From Bacteroidota bacterium (lineage in GTDB: Bacteria > Bacteroidota > Bacteroidia > Bacteroidales > JAGNHN01): DNA of 64,000 bases. Location of the stretch: positions 1-64,000 of the forward strand of contig JAKLHK010000013.1 of NCBI GenBank assembly GCA_022710185.1, given 5' to 3'. The position numbers were made by a program, and so were the translations under genes. Under the pieces are notes generated by a model, which ran no database searches, was not told where the DNA came from, and saw only the letters and a program-made list of their open reading frames with translations. Below are positions 27,219 through 36,410 of the stretch, in pieces. How positions within the stretch are numbered: the stretch's first letter is position 1; every line of letters starts with the position of its first letter.

Positions 27219-28580
27219 TCAGTCGCGGGAGGTACCTAAGGTGATAAGATCAAGGTAATTTCCGTTGCGGAATGCCTGTCGCAAGATCATCCGGGCATCC
27301 CGGTCATGGTCCTGGGGCGCTACCAGAGAGGGCAATTCCTCCCGATGCGTGGCGATGAATTCCTGCGAAAAATAGCCATAGCCCTTGTATTCCCCACCCT
27401 GTACAACCATCACACTGCGTTCATCTTCATGCCTTCCCAGGTCAACCAGGGCGAAATCGTTCACCTGGAAGCGGTAGCGGTCGAGGGCCGCGTTCACCCT
27501 CGCATTGTACGATTCCGGGTGCTCCCGGCCCACGCAGGCCCCGTGGCATTTCCCGATGGTATGATAGAAACATGATTCAGAAGACTTATACATGCCACAG
27601 AGCTTCTGGCAAAGGTCAAACTCTTCCCAAAGCCTTACCATGAACGCACGGGCTTCTGCCTTGGTGCTGAAGGTATGTACAGGGCATTTGCGTTTACCCA
27701 GGGCCAATATGCTGAGATGGAGATATCCCTGCTCATCGGAGGCATGGAAGAGGCCGTAGGTGGTCCCTTTTCTTCTTCCCTGTTTGTTGAACACCGGCAT
27801 CATACGCTTGATCTCTGCAGATTCGCGGAGCAGTGCCAGGGTTTCCGAGCCGGTGAGCTCCCAGCTGACATCGGCGATGCGGTCCTTCATGGCCGCACCT
27901 TTCACCGTCTTGTCGTTGGCAAAATGCGAAACCACCCTTTTCCGGATGTCGTTGCTCTTCCCAACATAAATCACCTTGCCTGAATCATCATGAAAGAAAT
28001 AGACTCCTGGTGCCTCCGGCAGTCGTGCCAGTATCTCCCGTCGTATGCGGGTATCCACCAGCGCTTTCCCTTCCTCCAGTATCGCAGGGTGTTCGCTAAG
28101 GATAAGATGCAGCAGCTCCATGGTTGCCAGGGCATCTCCCGAAGCGCGGTGACGGTTGTTCACCTCTATATTCAGCGAACGGCATAAACGGCCCAGGCTG
28201 TATGAAGGCAGGCCGGGGAAGACCCGGCGGCTCATCCTGAGCGTACACAGGGTGTCCCTTTTATAATGATATCCGAGCCTGCGAAAATTCTCGCGGATGA
28301 AACTGTAGTCGAAGCTGACGTTATGCCCCACCAGGGTGCAGCCCTCTGTCATTTCCACGATCCTTCGCGCTACCATGGGGAAGCTTGGGGCGTTGCGGAC
28401 CATCTCGTTGGTGATCCCGGTGATCCGGCTCACTTCTATCGGAATGCTCTTCCCGGGATTGAGCAGGCTGGACCAGGAGTCGATCAGCCGCTGTCCGTCA
28501 GTGATCAATACGGCCACTTCCGTCATGGCTTCCTTGTGGAAGTTGCCCCCGGTGGTTTCAATGTCGATGACAGCGTACAT
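27219..28580 (-). CDS. DEDDh exonuclease fused to a UvrC-type GIY-YIG nuclease
   Basis: This 453-residue two-domain nuclease has a DnaQ-like 3'-5' exonuclease at residues 1 to about 165, with the metal ligands Asp6, Glu8 (DIETTGG), Asp91 (SFDYSF), His144 and Asp149 (HRASGD). Residues about 185-275 are a GIY-YIG domain like the N-terminus of UvrC (GVYFFHDDSGKVIYVGKS, 192-209). A Cys-containing region resembling UvrC follows. The fusion is known in bacteria as a DNA polymerase III epsilon/UvrC-like protein, and a role in DNA repair is likely. The start codon directly touches a heptamer array. Confidence 0.87.
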   Translation of the reverse strand: MYAVIDIETTGGNFHKEAMTEVAVLITDGQRLIDSWSSLLNPGKSIPIEVSRITGITNEMVRNAPSFPMVARRIVEMTEGCTLVGHNVSFDYSFIRENFRRLGYHYKRDTLCTLRMSRRVFPGLPSYSLGRLCRSLNIEVNNRHRASGDALATMELLHLILSEHPAILEEGKALVDTRIRREILARLPEAPGVYFFHDDSGKVIYVGKSNDIRKRVVSHFANDKTVKGAAMKDRIADVSWELTGSETLALLRESAEIKRMMPVFNKQGRRKGTTYGLFHASDEQGYLHLSILALGKRKCPVHTFSTKAEARAFMVRLWEEFDLCQKLCGMYKSSESCFYHTIGKCHGACVGREHPESYNARVNAALDRYRFQVNDFALVDLGRHEDERSVMVVQGGEYKGYGYFSQEFIATHREELPSLVAPQDHDRDARMILRQAFRNGNYLDLITLGTSRD

Positions 28581-28583
28581 GGC

Positions 28584-28632
28584 TAGTGGCTAGTAGCTAG
28601 TGAAAAGTGGGTAGTGAAAAGTGGGTACTGCA
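28584..28632. repeat. Seven in-phase 7-bp units at the start of the exonuclease gene
   Basis: In phase, 7 bp each, the region reads TAGTGGC, TAGTAGC, TAGTGAA, AAGTGGG, TAGTGAA, AAGTGGG, TACTGCA, so a 14-bp higher-order unit is itself repeated. It begins 3 bp from the start codon and shares TAGTGGC and TAGTGAA with the array at 15201-15235. Confidence 0.85.
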
Positions 28633-28661
28633 AGTAATACGGGCTGATGGTAACTGCTTAC

Positions 28662-28710
28662 AACATAGAACATAGAACATAGAACATAGAACATAGAACC
28701 TACAACATAC
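28662..28710. repeat. AACATAG heptamer array
   Basis: Five perfect AACATAG units (28662-28696) are followed in phase by AACCTAC and AACATAC. The array lies between the exonuclease gene and the tRNA-Leu pair. Confidence 0.9.
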
Positions 28711-28836
28711 CCCTTCCGGCGCCCATACGCATGCTCCACGCACGACCTCACCTGGTCATTCCTCCGTATCCTGCCACGTTCTGCTTGCCGTCTCAAAATT
28801 AGCTTCTCCCGGAACATTAAAAATATTCCAGGGCAA

Positions 28837-28866
28837 TTTTGCAGTTTCAAATTAAGTGTATCTTTG
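28837..28866 (+). promoter_or_regulatory. Promoter of the tRNA-Leu pair
   Basis: A -33-type TTTTG (28837-28841) and a -7 box TATCTTTG (28859-28866) are 17 bp apart, matching the Bacteroidota consensus TTTG...TAnnTTTG. The first tRNA begins 10 bp after the -7 box. Confidence 0.75.
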
Positions 28867-28876
28867 CAGTCCGTTT

Positions 28877-28960
28877 GCCCAGGTGGCGGAAATGGTAGAC
28901 GCGCATGGTTGAGGGCCATGTTCCTGTTCGGGAGTGCAAGTTCGATTCTTGTCCTGGGCA
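28877..28960 (+). tRNA. tRNA-Leu(GAG)
   Basis: This is an 84-nt class II tRNA. The acceptor stem GCCCAGG/CCTGGGC pairs perfectly with discriminator A28960. The anticodon stem CATGG/CCATG encloses loop TTGAGGG, so the anticodon is GAG (28911-28913). A long variable arm and the T-arm loop TTCGATT are present. CCA is not encoded. Confidence 0.95.
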
Positions 28961-28981
28961 CTGCAAGCGGAAAAGTTCTTT

Positions 28982-29065
28982 GCCCAGATGGCGGAATTGG
29001 TAGACGCGCTGGTTTCAGGGACCAGTGATCGCAAGGTCGTGCAGGTTCGAGTCCTGTTCTGGGCA
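28982..29065 (+). tRNA. tRNA-Leu(CAG)
   Basis: This 84-nt class II tRNA starts 21 bp after the first one. The acceptor stem GCCCAGA/TCTGGGC pairs perfectly. The anticodon stem CTGGT/ACCAG has loop TTCAGGG, so the anticodon is CAG (29016-29018). Long variable arm; CCA is not encoded. It is probably co-transcribed with tRNA-Leu(GAG). Confidence 0.95.
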
Positions 29066-29083
29066 CATTATCCGCCAAATCAC

Positions 29084-29117
29084 CGGCTGCTTCAAACGAG
29101 GCAGCCGTTCTTGTTTT
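29084..29117 (+). terminator. Terminator after the tRNA-Leu pair
   Basis: CGGCTGCTTC (29084-29093) pairs with GAGGCAGCCG (29098-29107), with one wobble, around loop AAAC. TTCTTGTTTT follows. Confidence 0.8.
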
Positions 29118-29316
29118 CAGCCCTCCCCTATTTAATGCAACGCCAGCCCAATGCCGCGAACACGGTACCCAGCCTTGCCACGACAGACCATAAAAGGGTC
29201 GGGTGAGCAAAAGAAAGTGAAGCAAGAAAAACAATGCCTTCAGCTGAACCTGAATCAAGAACCCGTTGGGATCCTCATGGTCACCCGCATGAATTCCCCA
29301 TTGTGCCGTTTTAACC

Positions 29317-29324
29317 TACTTTTG
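29317..29324 (+). promoter_or_regulatory. -7 box very close to a start codon
   Basis: TACTTTTG ends only 5 bp before the ATG at 29330. If it is used, transcription would begin at or near the start codon, giving a leaderless mRNA. Confidence 0.45.
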
Positions 29325-29329
29325 CCTCC

Positions 29330-31684
29330 ATGCGTCCAGCCTGGATAAGATACATTTTTTCTCTGCTGTGCCTTGTACTGAGCAGCCCCGGCCTGAACGC
29401 CCAGACATCCCTGGTGTTGTGTGCAGCAACAGACCGCGGCGAACTGGTCAGCAGCATCGCCAGAACCGGAGTGCACCAGCAGAAAGCCCTCGACAGCCTG
29501 ATAAATTTGCCCGAACGGTGGTGCTTCACCCTGCGCGAAAAGGGTAATCCCGGCAGCAGCGACCACCACCTGGAAATCGCAGGCCCTGTTACCCATGGAA
29601 AGGCCACATACCGGGGCATCGACCTCAGCGTACGCTGGTGGCCCGACCGCATACTCATCCGAGAGGCAAGCCGACCCTACGCCCCGGGCGTCACACTGCA
29701 ACGGGAACAGACCGACCCGGTCGGGTATGCCCACAGCCCGCATCCCGGCTTCCGTTTGACCCAGCCCGAGGCCTTGTTGGTCACCCTGGCCTTCCAGCCT
29801 GCACAGATGGCAGAGGATATCCGGGTGATCGACCACTGGATGGACCACACCGACAGCCTGCCGGAGATACTCCGTGAATTCTCCTCAGTGTCCACCTACC
29901 CTGAAGATCCGGTGGAACGTCTGCTGATGCTCAACCGATGCGAAGCCGCCACCCGTCTGGCGCAGGATATCCTGAACTACCTCAATGCTTTCGCCCTGGC
30001 AGGCGATACAGCAGCCCCCTTAGCCCAGGCCCGGGCCATACTTCAGGAAACAGCACGCATCAACGAACTGGGGAGGAGCACGAAACTGCCTCTGGCCGAA
30101 GGCTATTACCGGACTGCGGTCAAACACCTCACCCGGGGTGACACGGCCAGTGCGATGGAAGCCCTGCACCGTTCGGTCGCGGCCGATCCCATGCACTGCG
30201 GGGCCCTGGAGGCCCTGGCCGGCACCGCCCTGAAGAGGCAGCAGCCGGTCATCGCATTGAATGCCGCCCGCAGCCTCTCCCTTGCCAACCCATCCGATGC
30301 CAGGCCGGCCCTGCGCCGTCTCCTCCCTGACTTCGTAGCTACATTTGACCGCCTGTTCGTGGCCGAGGACCATCCCTCCCTGCTCGAGATGGCAGACAGC
30401 CTTATACAGTATTACATCCATGCCGGCGAAGACACAGTCGTACTGACATCCCAACGGGAGCGCTCCCGTGCCGCCACGGTGGAAGCCTATCAGCGCGTCG
30501 CTGACAAGGCACGTGCAGAAGGGCGGCGCCCGCTGGCCGCACGCTATCAGGCGATGGCAGAGGAACACCGCCGGCAGTGGGGATTGCCGGTACCAGCAGC
30601 CCACTCAGCGCGTTCGAGGGAAGAACGGGGGATCAGCGAGCCCCCACCTTCTGAAGCGGTGCTGGCCAGGGATACTGCCCTTGCGATGCCTGCCGAAATA
30701 CGAACAACAGGGGAGGATAACCTGCGAAACACCCATGTGGAAGGCGAGGAAAGCAAGAACAGTGGACAGGAGCTGCTCTATGCCAGGGGTTTGCCCACAT
30801 CTGCACACGGCCTGCAAATCCAGGATGCGCAAGACACGAACAAGCTGATCCTACTGGACGCTAAGCTGTTGCAATACGTCAATGACTGGATCTCCGATCG
30901 GGGAGTCGGGGCCCGGTTCAGGGTCTGGCAGGGTGACCTCCATGCTGCTCAGGGAATTGCCGACACCCTGGCGGCATTATCATTGCTCAGTGACCCCCAG
31001 GTCGCACGGACAGCATCCGATGCCCTGATGATGCTGAACCAGGAAATCCGCGCCGCACGTTGCCGAAAGGGTTCCTGCGGCTCGCATACCCTGTTGTACC
31101 GGCTCCGCAGGGCCGCGGCAGAAAACCACTGGACCGAAGCCGCCGGGTTACAGGACTCACTGCTGCGCCTGAATGCCACCTGCGAGGGCTGTGAAGGCCT
31201 CGCATGGCCTGAACGCTCGGAACGCGAACGCATCCAGGATGCGGCAGAATATTTAAGCCTCCACGAACAAGCAGGAACAGTACTGAAACTTCGTGATTAT
31301 GTTCTGGCCGACAGCTTGCTTGACAGAGCCGACCAGAAATATGCCCACTCCTTCCGGCTTCAGGAGGTCATGATTCGTCAGGACCGGGTGGGATGGGCGG
31401 CTGCAAGGCAGGATACCGCCTACCTCCGCCATCTGGCTATGGATTATGCAAGTCATGGCCTCCCCGACCCCTCATGGCGCAGCCTTCAGGCATTGAATCG
31501 TCTGGAGGTCGCGGCGGTATGTACCATTGCGGCCCAGCAAATGCTGGGTGCACTCTGGGCCTCCCTCGATAAAGCTTCCAGCCCCCTGACCAACCCCAGG
31601 ACCCTGCTGGCCCGGCGCATCCCTGCGGACCCCTGGTTCGACACGCTGCAGAAGGCCTACCTAAAGCGGTTCCGGCAGGGCTGA
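29330..31684 (+). CDS. Exported protein of unknown function, helical TPR-like repeats
   Basis: This 784-residue protein has a signal peptide (1 to about 24, ending GLNAQ). The first 180 residues look beta-rich. From about 195 the protein is helical and rich in Ala, Leu and Arg, with TPR-like pairs such as AVKHLTRGDTASAMEALHRS and AAARQDTAYLRHLAMDY. A low-complexity Ser/Pro/Glu segment lies near 425-480. I do not recognise a family. It stands alone between the tRNAs and pepE. A periplasmic scaffold or binding role is possible but speculative. Confidence 0.7.
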   Translation: MRPAWIRYIFSLLCLVLSSPGLNAQTSLVLCAATDRGELVSSIARTGVHQQKALDSLINLPERWCFTLREKGNPGSSDHHLEIAGPVTHGKATYRGIDLSVRWWPDRILIREASRPYAPGVTLQREQTDPVGYAHSPHPGFRLTQPEALLVTLAFQPAQMAEDIRVIDHWMDHTDSLPEILREFSSVSTYPEDPVERLLMLNRCEAATRLAQDILNYLNAFALAGDTAAPLAQARAILQETARINELGRSTKLPLAEGYYRTAVKHLTRGDTASAMEALHRSVAADPMHCGALEALAGTALKRQQPVIALNAARSLSLANPSDARPALRRLLPDFVATFDRLFVAEDHPSLLEMADSLIQYYIHAGEDTVVLTSQRERSRAATVEAYQRVADKARAEGRRPLAARYQAMAEEHRRQWGLPVPAAHSARSREERGISEPPPSEAVLARDTALAMPAEIRTTGEDNLRNTHVEGEESKNSGQELLYARGLPTSAHGLQIQDAQDTNKLILLDAKLLQYVNDWISDRGVGARFRVWQGDLHAAQGIADTLAALSLLSDPQVARTASDALMMLNQEIRAARCRKGSCGSHTLLYRLRRAAAENHWTEAAGLQDSLLRLNATCEGCEGLAWPERSERERIQDAAEYLSLHEQAGTVLKLRDYVLADSLLDRADQKYAHSFRLQEVMIRQDRVGWAAARQDTAYLRHLAMDYASHGLPDPSWRSLQALNRLEVAAVCTIAAQQMLGALWASLDKASSPLTNPRTLLARRIPADPWFDTLQKAYLKRFRQG

Positions 31685-31710
31685 AACCCGGGAACGAAGC
31701 GCAGATTGGT

Positions 31711-31718
31711 TACCTTTG
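31711..31718 (+). promoter_or_regulatory. Bacteroidota -7 box before pepE
   Basis: TACCTTTG is an exact TAnnTTTG match that ends 30 bp before the chosen ATG at 31749. It supports that start over the in-frame codon at 31716. Confidence 0.5.
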
Positions 31719-31748
31719 CATCGGACGATACGATCAACACCATCCATA

Positions 31749-32480
31749 ATGAGACTTCTACTGATCAGCAACTCGACAAACGCCGGCGAAGCCTACCTCG
31801 GCTGGCCACGCCCACACATCCAGTCCTTTATGCAAGGCACAGGGGTTAAGGACATATTGTTCATTCCTTATGCCGGAGTAGGGCTCACGACAGAAGGTGA
31901 CCAGGCCTCCTTCGATCGGTATGAGGTACGGGTCCAGGCCGTGTTTTCGGAGCTGGGACTGAATATCCGGTCCATACACCATGAACCAGATCCGGTGGGG
32001 GCCGTGCGGGAAGCCGCCGCAATCGCCGTGGGTGGGGGCAACACCTTTTACCTCGTCAAGCGCTTGCAGGAGTTGGGGATCATGGAGGCCATCCGCGAAC
32101 GGGTGCTCCAGGGTGCACATTACATGGGATGGAGCGCCGGGTCCAATGTGGCGTGCCCCAGCCTGAGGACCACCAACGACATGCCCATCGTCGAGCCGCC
32201 CAGCTTCCACTGCATGGGGCTCATCCCCTTCCAGATCAACCCCCACTATCTTGACGCCAACCCCGAAGGACATGGAGGAGAAACACGGCAGCAGCGCATC
32301 GAGGAATTCCTCATCGCCAACAGGGAAATGAAGGTGGCCGGCCTGCGCGAAGCCACTTTCCTGCAACTGGAAGGTAACCGGCTCAGCCTCGGGGGTTCCC
32401 GTCCCATGCGCCTGTTCCAGTTTGGCCAGGAGCCCCGGGAACTCATGCCCGGCGATGACCTGCAGTTTCTTATGGGCTGA
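31749..32480 (+). CDS. pepE: Peptidase E (alpha-aspartyl dipeptidase), family S51
   Basis: This 243-residue cytoplasmic serine peptidase cleaves Asp-X dipeptides. It begins MRLLLISNSTNAGEAYLGW. It has the family S51 nucleophile elbow GWSAGSN with Ser129, preceded by AVGGGNTFYL (93-102), and the MPIVEPPSF segment. The length is close to that of enterobacterial PepE. ATG 31749 is preferred because the family starts here and a -7 box lies upstream. Confidence 0.92.
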   Translation: MRLLLISNSTNAGEAYLGWPRPHIQSFMQGTGVKDILFIPYAGVGLTTEGDQASFDRYEVRVQAVFSELGLNIRSIHHEPDPVGAVREAAAIAVGGGNTFYLVKRLQELGIMEAIRERVLQGAHYMGWSAGSNVACPSLRTTNDMPIVEPPSFHCMGLIPFQINPHYLDANPEGHGGETRQQRIEEFLIANREMKVAGLREATFLQLEGNRLSLGGSRPMRLFQFGQEPRELMPGDDLQFLMG

Positions 32481-32638
32481 TCAAAGTTCAGTTGAAACAT
32501 CCTGAATTTCAGCACCGGATGTAGAACAATAACGATAGGGACCGTGCAATAAGATGAACAGTCTTATGGCATAGAATTTGACAGGATAAGAATAAGCAAG
32601 CCCAATCCCCGTTACGGGACCAAAACCATCCATCCTTT

Positions 32639-34186
32639 ATGCTGACCAAAGAAGATCTCCACCTGCTGCGAAAGAAGGGAATTACCGAAGAGAAGATTAA
32701 CGCTCAGCTGGAACAGTTCAGGCATGGCTTTCCCTACATGAGGCTCGACCGACCGGCCACCCCAGGGGACGGCATCATCCGGCTCGAGTCGAAGAGGGCG
32801 CAGGATCTGGCCCGATTCTATGACGAGCATAAAGGACGCTACCAGTTGGTGAAGTTCGTGCCAGCCTCGGGGGCTGCGAGCAGGATGTTCAAACACCTCC
32901 ATGCCTTTCTGTCCGATCATACGGACCAGTCCGCAATGGAGGATGCACTTCAGAGGGACAAAGGGCCCCAGAGTGTGCAGGCCGTGTTGCGCAACCTGAG
33001 CCTTTTTGCCTTCTTCGACGACCTCAAGGAGGCCCTGAAGCGCGACGGCAAGGAGGTACGTCAGCTCCTCGACAAACAGGACTACCGCAGCCTGCTTGAG
33101 TACCTTATGGACGAGAAAGGGCTGAACTATGCCTCCCTGCCCAAGGCCCTGCTCAAGTTCCACCGCTACGACGGGTACAACCGTACGGCTATGGAGGAGC
33201 ACATGGTGGAAGGAAATTATTATGTGCGGCAGGAAGATGGCTCCGTGCCCCTGCACTTCACTATTTCGCCCGAGCATGAGGAGGCCTTCCGCAAGCGCTT
33301 GGAAAAGGTGACACCCCTGTTCGAACAACGGTTCAGCGTAAAATACGACATCAGCTTTTCCAACCAGAAACCTTCCACCGACACCATCGCCGTGGACATG
33401 GACAACCAACCCCTGCGCGATGCCGACGGTCAGCTGGTGTTCCGGCCGGGCGGACACGGGGCGCTGCTGGAGAACCTCAACGACCTCGGTGCAGATATTG
33501 TGTTCATCAAGAATATCGATAATGTAGTCCCTGACCGCCTGAAGCAGGAAACCTACCTGTACAAGAAAGTCCTGGGCGGATACCTGATCCGGCTGAGAAG
33601 GCAGGTCTCCGATTATTTGCGCATCCTGGAACAGGGCATGGCCGGGGAAGAGCTGTGCCAGGAAATCATGGGCTTCGCTACCCAGGAGCTGAACATCCGT
33701 TTCCCGGACGATTTTCATTTCCTTTCGGAAAAAGATAAAGCCAACCTGTTGTTCCGTGCCCTACACCGCCCGATCAGGGTATGTGGCATGGTGCGCAACG
33801 AGGGGGAACCCGGGGGAGGGCCTTTCTGGGTCAGGGACCATGAAGGCGGCGTATCGCTGCAGATCGTGGAATCTTCACAGATCGACCACAGCGACCCCCA
33901 GCAGCATGAGTTGATGGGCCGGGCCACCCATTTCAACCCGGTAGACCTTGCCTGCTCTACCACGGATTACAAAGGGGAGCATTTTGACCTGGACGAGTTC
34001 ACCGACCCGGAAACAGGCTTCATTTCCACCAAGTCGGTGGGCGGCAAGCAAGTGAAGGCCCTGGAGCTGCCCGGGCTTTGGAACGGCGCTATGGCCAAGT
34101 GGATCACCGCTTTCATCGAGGTGCCCATCATCACCTTCAACCCGGTGAAGACCATCAACGACCTGCTACGTAAGGAACATCAGTAG
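32639..34186 (+). CDS. DUF4301 family protein
   Basis: This 515-residue cytoplasmic protein is typical in length for DUF4301. The N-terminus MLTKEDLHLLRKKGIT and the segment KFVPASGAASRMFK (78-91) are characteristic. The latter resembles a nucleotide-sugar pyrophosphorylase-type binding loop, and GADIVFIKNIDN (about 284-295) adds to that impression. A nucleotidyltransferase-like fold is therefore plausible but unproven. It is a single gene with no evident partner. Confidence 0.85.
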   Translation: MLTKEDLHLLRKKGITEEKINAQLEQFRHGFPYMRLDRPATPGDGIIRLESKRAQDLARFYDEHKGRYQLVKFVPASGAASRMFKHLHAFLSDHTDQSAMEDALQRDKGPQSVQAVLRNLSLFAFFDDLKEALKRDGKEVRQLLDKQDYRSLLEYLMDEKGLNYASLPKALLKFHRYDGYNRTAMEEHMVEGNYYVRQEDGSVPLHFTISPEHEEAFRKRLEKVTPLFEQRFSVKYDISFSNQKPSTDTIAVDMDNQPLRDADGQLVFRPGGHGALLENLNDLGADIVFIKNIDNVVPDRLKQETYLYKKVLGGYLIRLRRQVSDYLRILEQGMAGEELCQEIMGFATQELNIRFPDDFHFLSEKDKANLLFRALHRPIRVCGMVRNEGEPGGGPFWVRDHEGGVSLQIVESSQIDHSDPQQHELMGRATHFNPVDLACSTTDYKGEHFDLDEFTDPETGFISTKSVGGKQVKALELPGLWNGAMAKWITAFIEVPIITFNPVKTINDLLRKEHQ

Positions 34187-34303
34187 TCCTTACTATAAAC
34201 CTGAGAGGGTTCTGTATCGGCCAGACACGGGAAAGAAGCTTCGGGCCGGACGTTCTCCACTGTTCCACAGATTTCTTACTTTTAAGCCCTGAAGCCAGCC
34301 GGT

Positions 34304-36391
34304 ATGGTGCGCATTGCACTCCTTTTTTTAGGGCTGATCATGCTTCTGCATGGTCCCTCACATTCACAACCCTCCGGAAACTCCTTAATACTCAATGGAG
34401 TTAATGACTATATCCTGATCCCTAACAACAGCAACCTGAACCAGGACTCGAGCATGTCGGTGGAAGCATGGATCTATCCCTGCAAGGTGCTGGGTCAGAA
34501 CTTCATCCTCAACAAGGACTGGTGCGGGGGGAGTGGAAATAATGCCTATAATTTCAGGGTCCTCAATGGCAAACTGCATTGGAAGTGGGACACTGATGGC
34601 TGCGGGAATGGTGCTCACGCTTATGAATCCTTACTACCTGCTATTCAAGCCAATCAATGGCAACATGTCGTAGCTGTTCATACCACCACCTCCGTGACGC
34701 TATACCTGAATGGGGTGGCCCTACCTGGCCAGCTCATCAGTGGATCCTACAGTCCGATAATGCAAAGTCCAGAACCTATGCGGATTGGGACCTACCGCGA
34801 CATCAACAGCAACTACTGGGGTTACTTAAAAGGTCGCATTGACGAGGTCAGGGTGTGGAACTACGCCCTGAGCGCTGCTGAGGTATATGCCCGCTACGAC
34901 ACCGTGCTGGTGGGCAACGAGGCCGGGCTGGTAGCCTATTACCCCATGGACAATTCCGGCAGCGGTGCCGGAACGTTGATCCCCAACCAGGCTACCCTGA
35001 CCGGGATCGCCATCAATGGAAGCGCCGTGGGAACCACAAGTACTCCCTACCTTCAGTCCAATGCCCAGCCCCTGGTGGCCGTGGACCTGGGCAACGACAC
35101 CACCCTCTGCCCCGGTCAACAGATCAACCTCAATGTCAGCCTCAGCGGAGCCTCCTACCTGTGGAACAACGGCACCACCCTGCCCACCTTTTCCATTACC
35201 CAGCCCGGGGCCTACTGGGTCCAGGTCAGCCAGGGCGATTGCGCCAGTACGGACACCCTGGTGGTACAGGATGAGGTCCTTCCCCTTGACCTGGGGCCGG
35301 ACACCGCGCTCTGTATCGGGGATACTCTCTTCCTCAATGCCGGCCTGACAGGGGCTGCCTACCTCTGGGACGACGGCACCACCAATGCGGTCCGGGCGGT
35401 CACCCAGTCAGGTATCTATTGGGTCAGCGTGAGCCGCAATGGCTGCAGCATCACCGACACCATCCAGGTTACCTTTATCAGTATCCCTGTTGTCAACCTG
35501 GGAATAGATACCATGCTTTGCGAAGGGACTCCCATCACCTTATCCCCCGGAGCAGTCCCGCTCAACGCGTCCCTCCTCTGGTCCACCGGGGCCACTGGGT
35601 TCTCCATATCGCCCCTCTTCAGCGGGACCTACTGGCTCAGGGTAGGCGTAGGCTCGTGCGAGGTCAGCGATACCGTAAATGTCCAGTTCAAACCCATCCC
35701 CCAGGTGCACCTGGGAGCGGACACCACCCTGTGCGAGGGGCAAGCCCTGCAGCTACAGTCCAACTGGCCCGGAGATCAGTACCTGTGGAGCGATGGGTCC
35801 ACCGCTGCGACGCTGACGGTTTCCCAGGCCGGCATTTACGGCCTCACCGTTTCGGATGATGGCTGTTCGGGACAGGACGAGATCGGGGTGGACACCCAGC
35901 CCCTTCCGCACACCTACCTGGGCGAGGACACCACGATTTGCCAGGGCAACGAGCTGCTGCTGCATGCCGGCAACGGTTTCGACCATTATCTCTGGAGTAC
36001 CGGGGCCACCTCCAATGTCATCGGGCTCACCGAAGCCGGCAAGCATTGGGTGAGGGTGGAAAACGAATGCGGCACAGCATCCGATTCACTGGTGCTGACC
36101 ATTGAGGATTGCGAATTCACGATGTTCATCCCTAATGCCTTTACCCCCTGGAGACCCGACGGGATCAACGACGAGTTCCTGGTCAAGGCCACACGGATCG
36201 CGGAATATTCCATCATCATCTTCAACCGCTGGGGCGGACTGATCTTTGAGTCGCATTCCCTGGATGATCCCTGGGACGGCACCTACCACGGGAAGTTGTG
36301 TCCTTCCTCAGTGTATTACTATCGCATCGATTTCAGACCGGTGTATACCCACCATAAATACACCCGGCAGGGCTGCATCACCCTGCTGTGA
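34304..36391 (+). CDS. T9SS type B surface protein with LamG domain and five Ig/PKD-like repeats
   Basis: This 695-residue protein has a signal peptide (about 1-21), a LamG/ConA-like domain (about 24-215; SLILNGVNDYILIPNNSNL, then KGRIDEVRVWNYAL), and five repeats of about 75-80 residues. Each repeat opens with a motif like LGxDTxLCxG (LGNDTTLCPG, LGPDTALCIG, LGIDTMLCEG, LGADTTLCEG, LGEDTTICQG). It ends with a gliding-motility-associated CHU_C-type domain (IPNAFTPWRPDGINDEF, NRWGGLIFES, DPWDGTYHG). It is likely secreted by T9SS and surface bound, perhaps binding carbohydrate through LamG. The start region has a TACTTTTA near-match to the -7 box at 34277-34284. Confidence 0.88.
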   Translation: MVRIALLFLGLIMLLHGPSHSQPSGNSLILNGVNDYILIPNNSNLNQDSSMSVEAWIYPCKVLGQNFILNKDWCGGSGNNAYNFRVLNGKLHWKWDTDGCGNGAHAYESLLPAIQANQWQHVVAVHTTTSVTLYLNGVALPGQLISGSYSPIMQSPEPMRIGTYRDINSNYWGYLKGRIDEVRVWNYALSAAEVYARYDTVLVGNEAGLVAYYPMDNSGSGAGTLIPNQATLTGIAINGSAVGTTSTPYLQSNAQPLVAVDLGNDTTLCPGQQINLNVSLSGASYLWNNGTTLPTFSITQPGAYWVQVSQGDCASTDTLVVQDEVLPLDLGPDTALCIGDTLFLNAGLTGAAYLWDDGTTNAVRAVTQSGIYWVSVSRNGCSITDTIQVTFISIPVVNLGIDTMLCEGTPITLSPGAVPLNASLLWSTGATGFSISPLFSGTYWLRVGVGSCEVSDTVNVQFKPIPQVHLGADTTLCEGQALQLQSNWPGDQYLWSDGSTAATLTVSQAGIYGLTVSDDGCSGQDEIGVDTQPLPHTYLGEDTTICQGNELLLHAGNGFDHYLWSTGATSNVIGLTEAGKHWVRVENECGTASDSLVLTIEDCEFTMFIPNAFTPWRPDGINDEFLVKATRIAEYSIIIFNRWGGLIFESHSLDDPWDGTYHGKLCPSSVYYYRIDFRPVYTHHKYTRQGCITLL

Positions 36392-36410
36392 TCCGGTCCT
36401 TCCTGACGAC

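Noticed and set aside
28590-29258. A 222-codon frame on the minus strand across the tRNA-Leu pair
   Set aside because: It runs through two well-folded tRNAs, their promoter and terminator, and encodes repeat-derived low-complexity sequence.
32481-32638. Small gene or regulator between pepE and the DUF4301 gene
   Set aside because: No open frame with protein-like features, no -7 box match and no strong hairpin was seen.
34187-34303. Terminator after the DUF4301 gene
   Set aside because: The only candidate is a 4-bp AACC/GGTT stem without a T-run.
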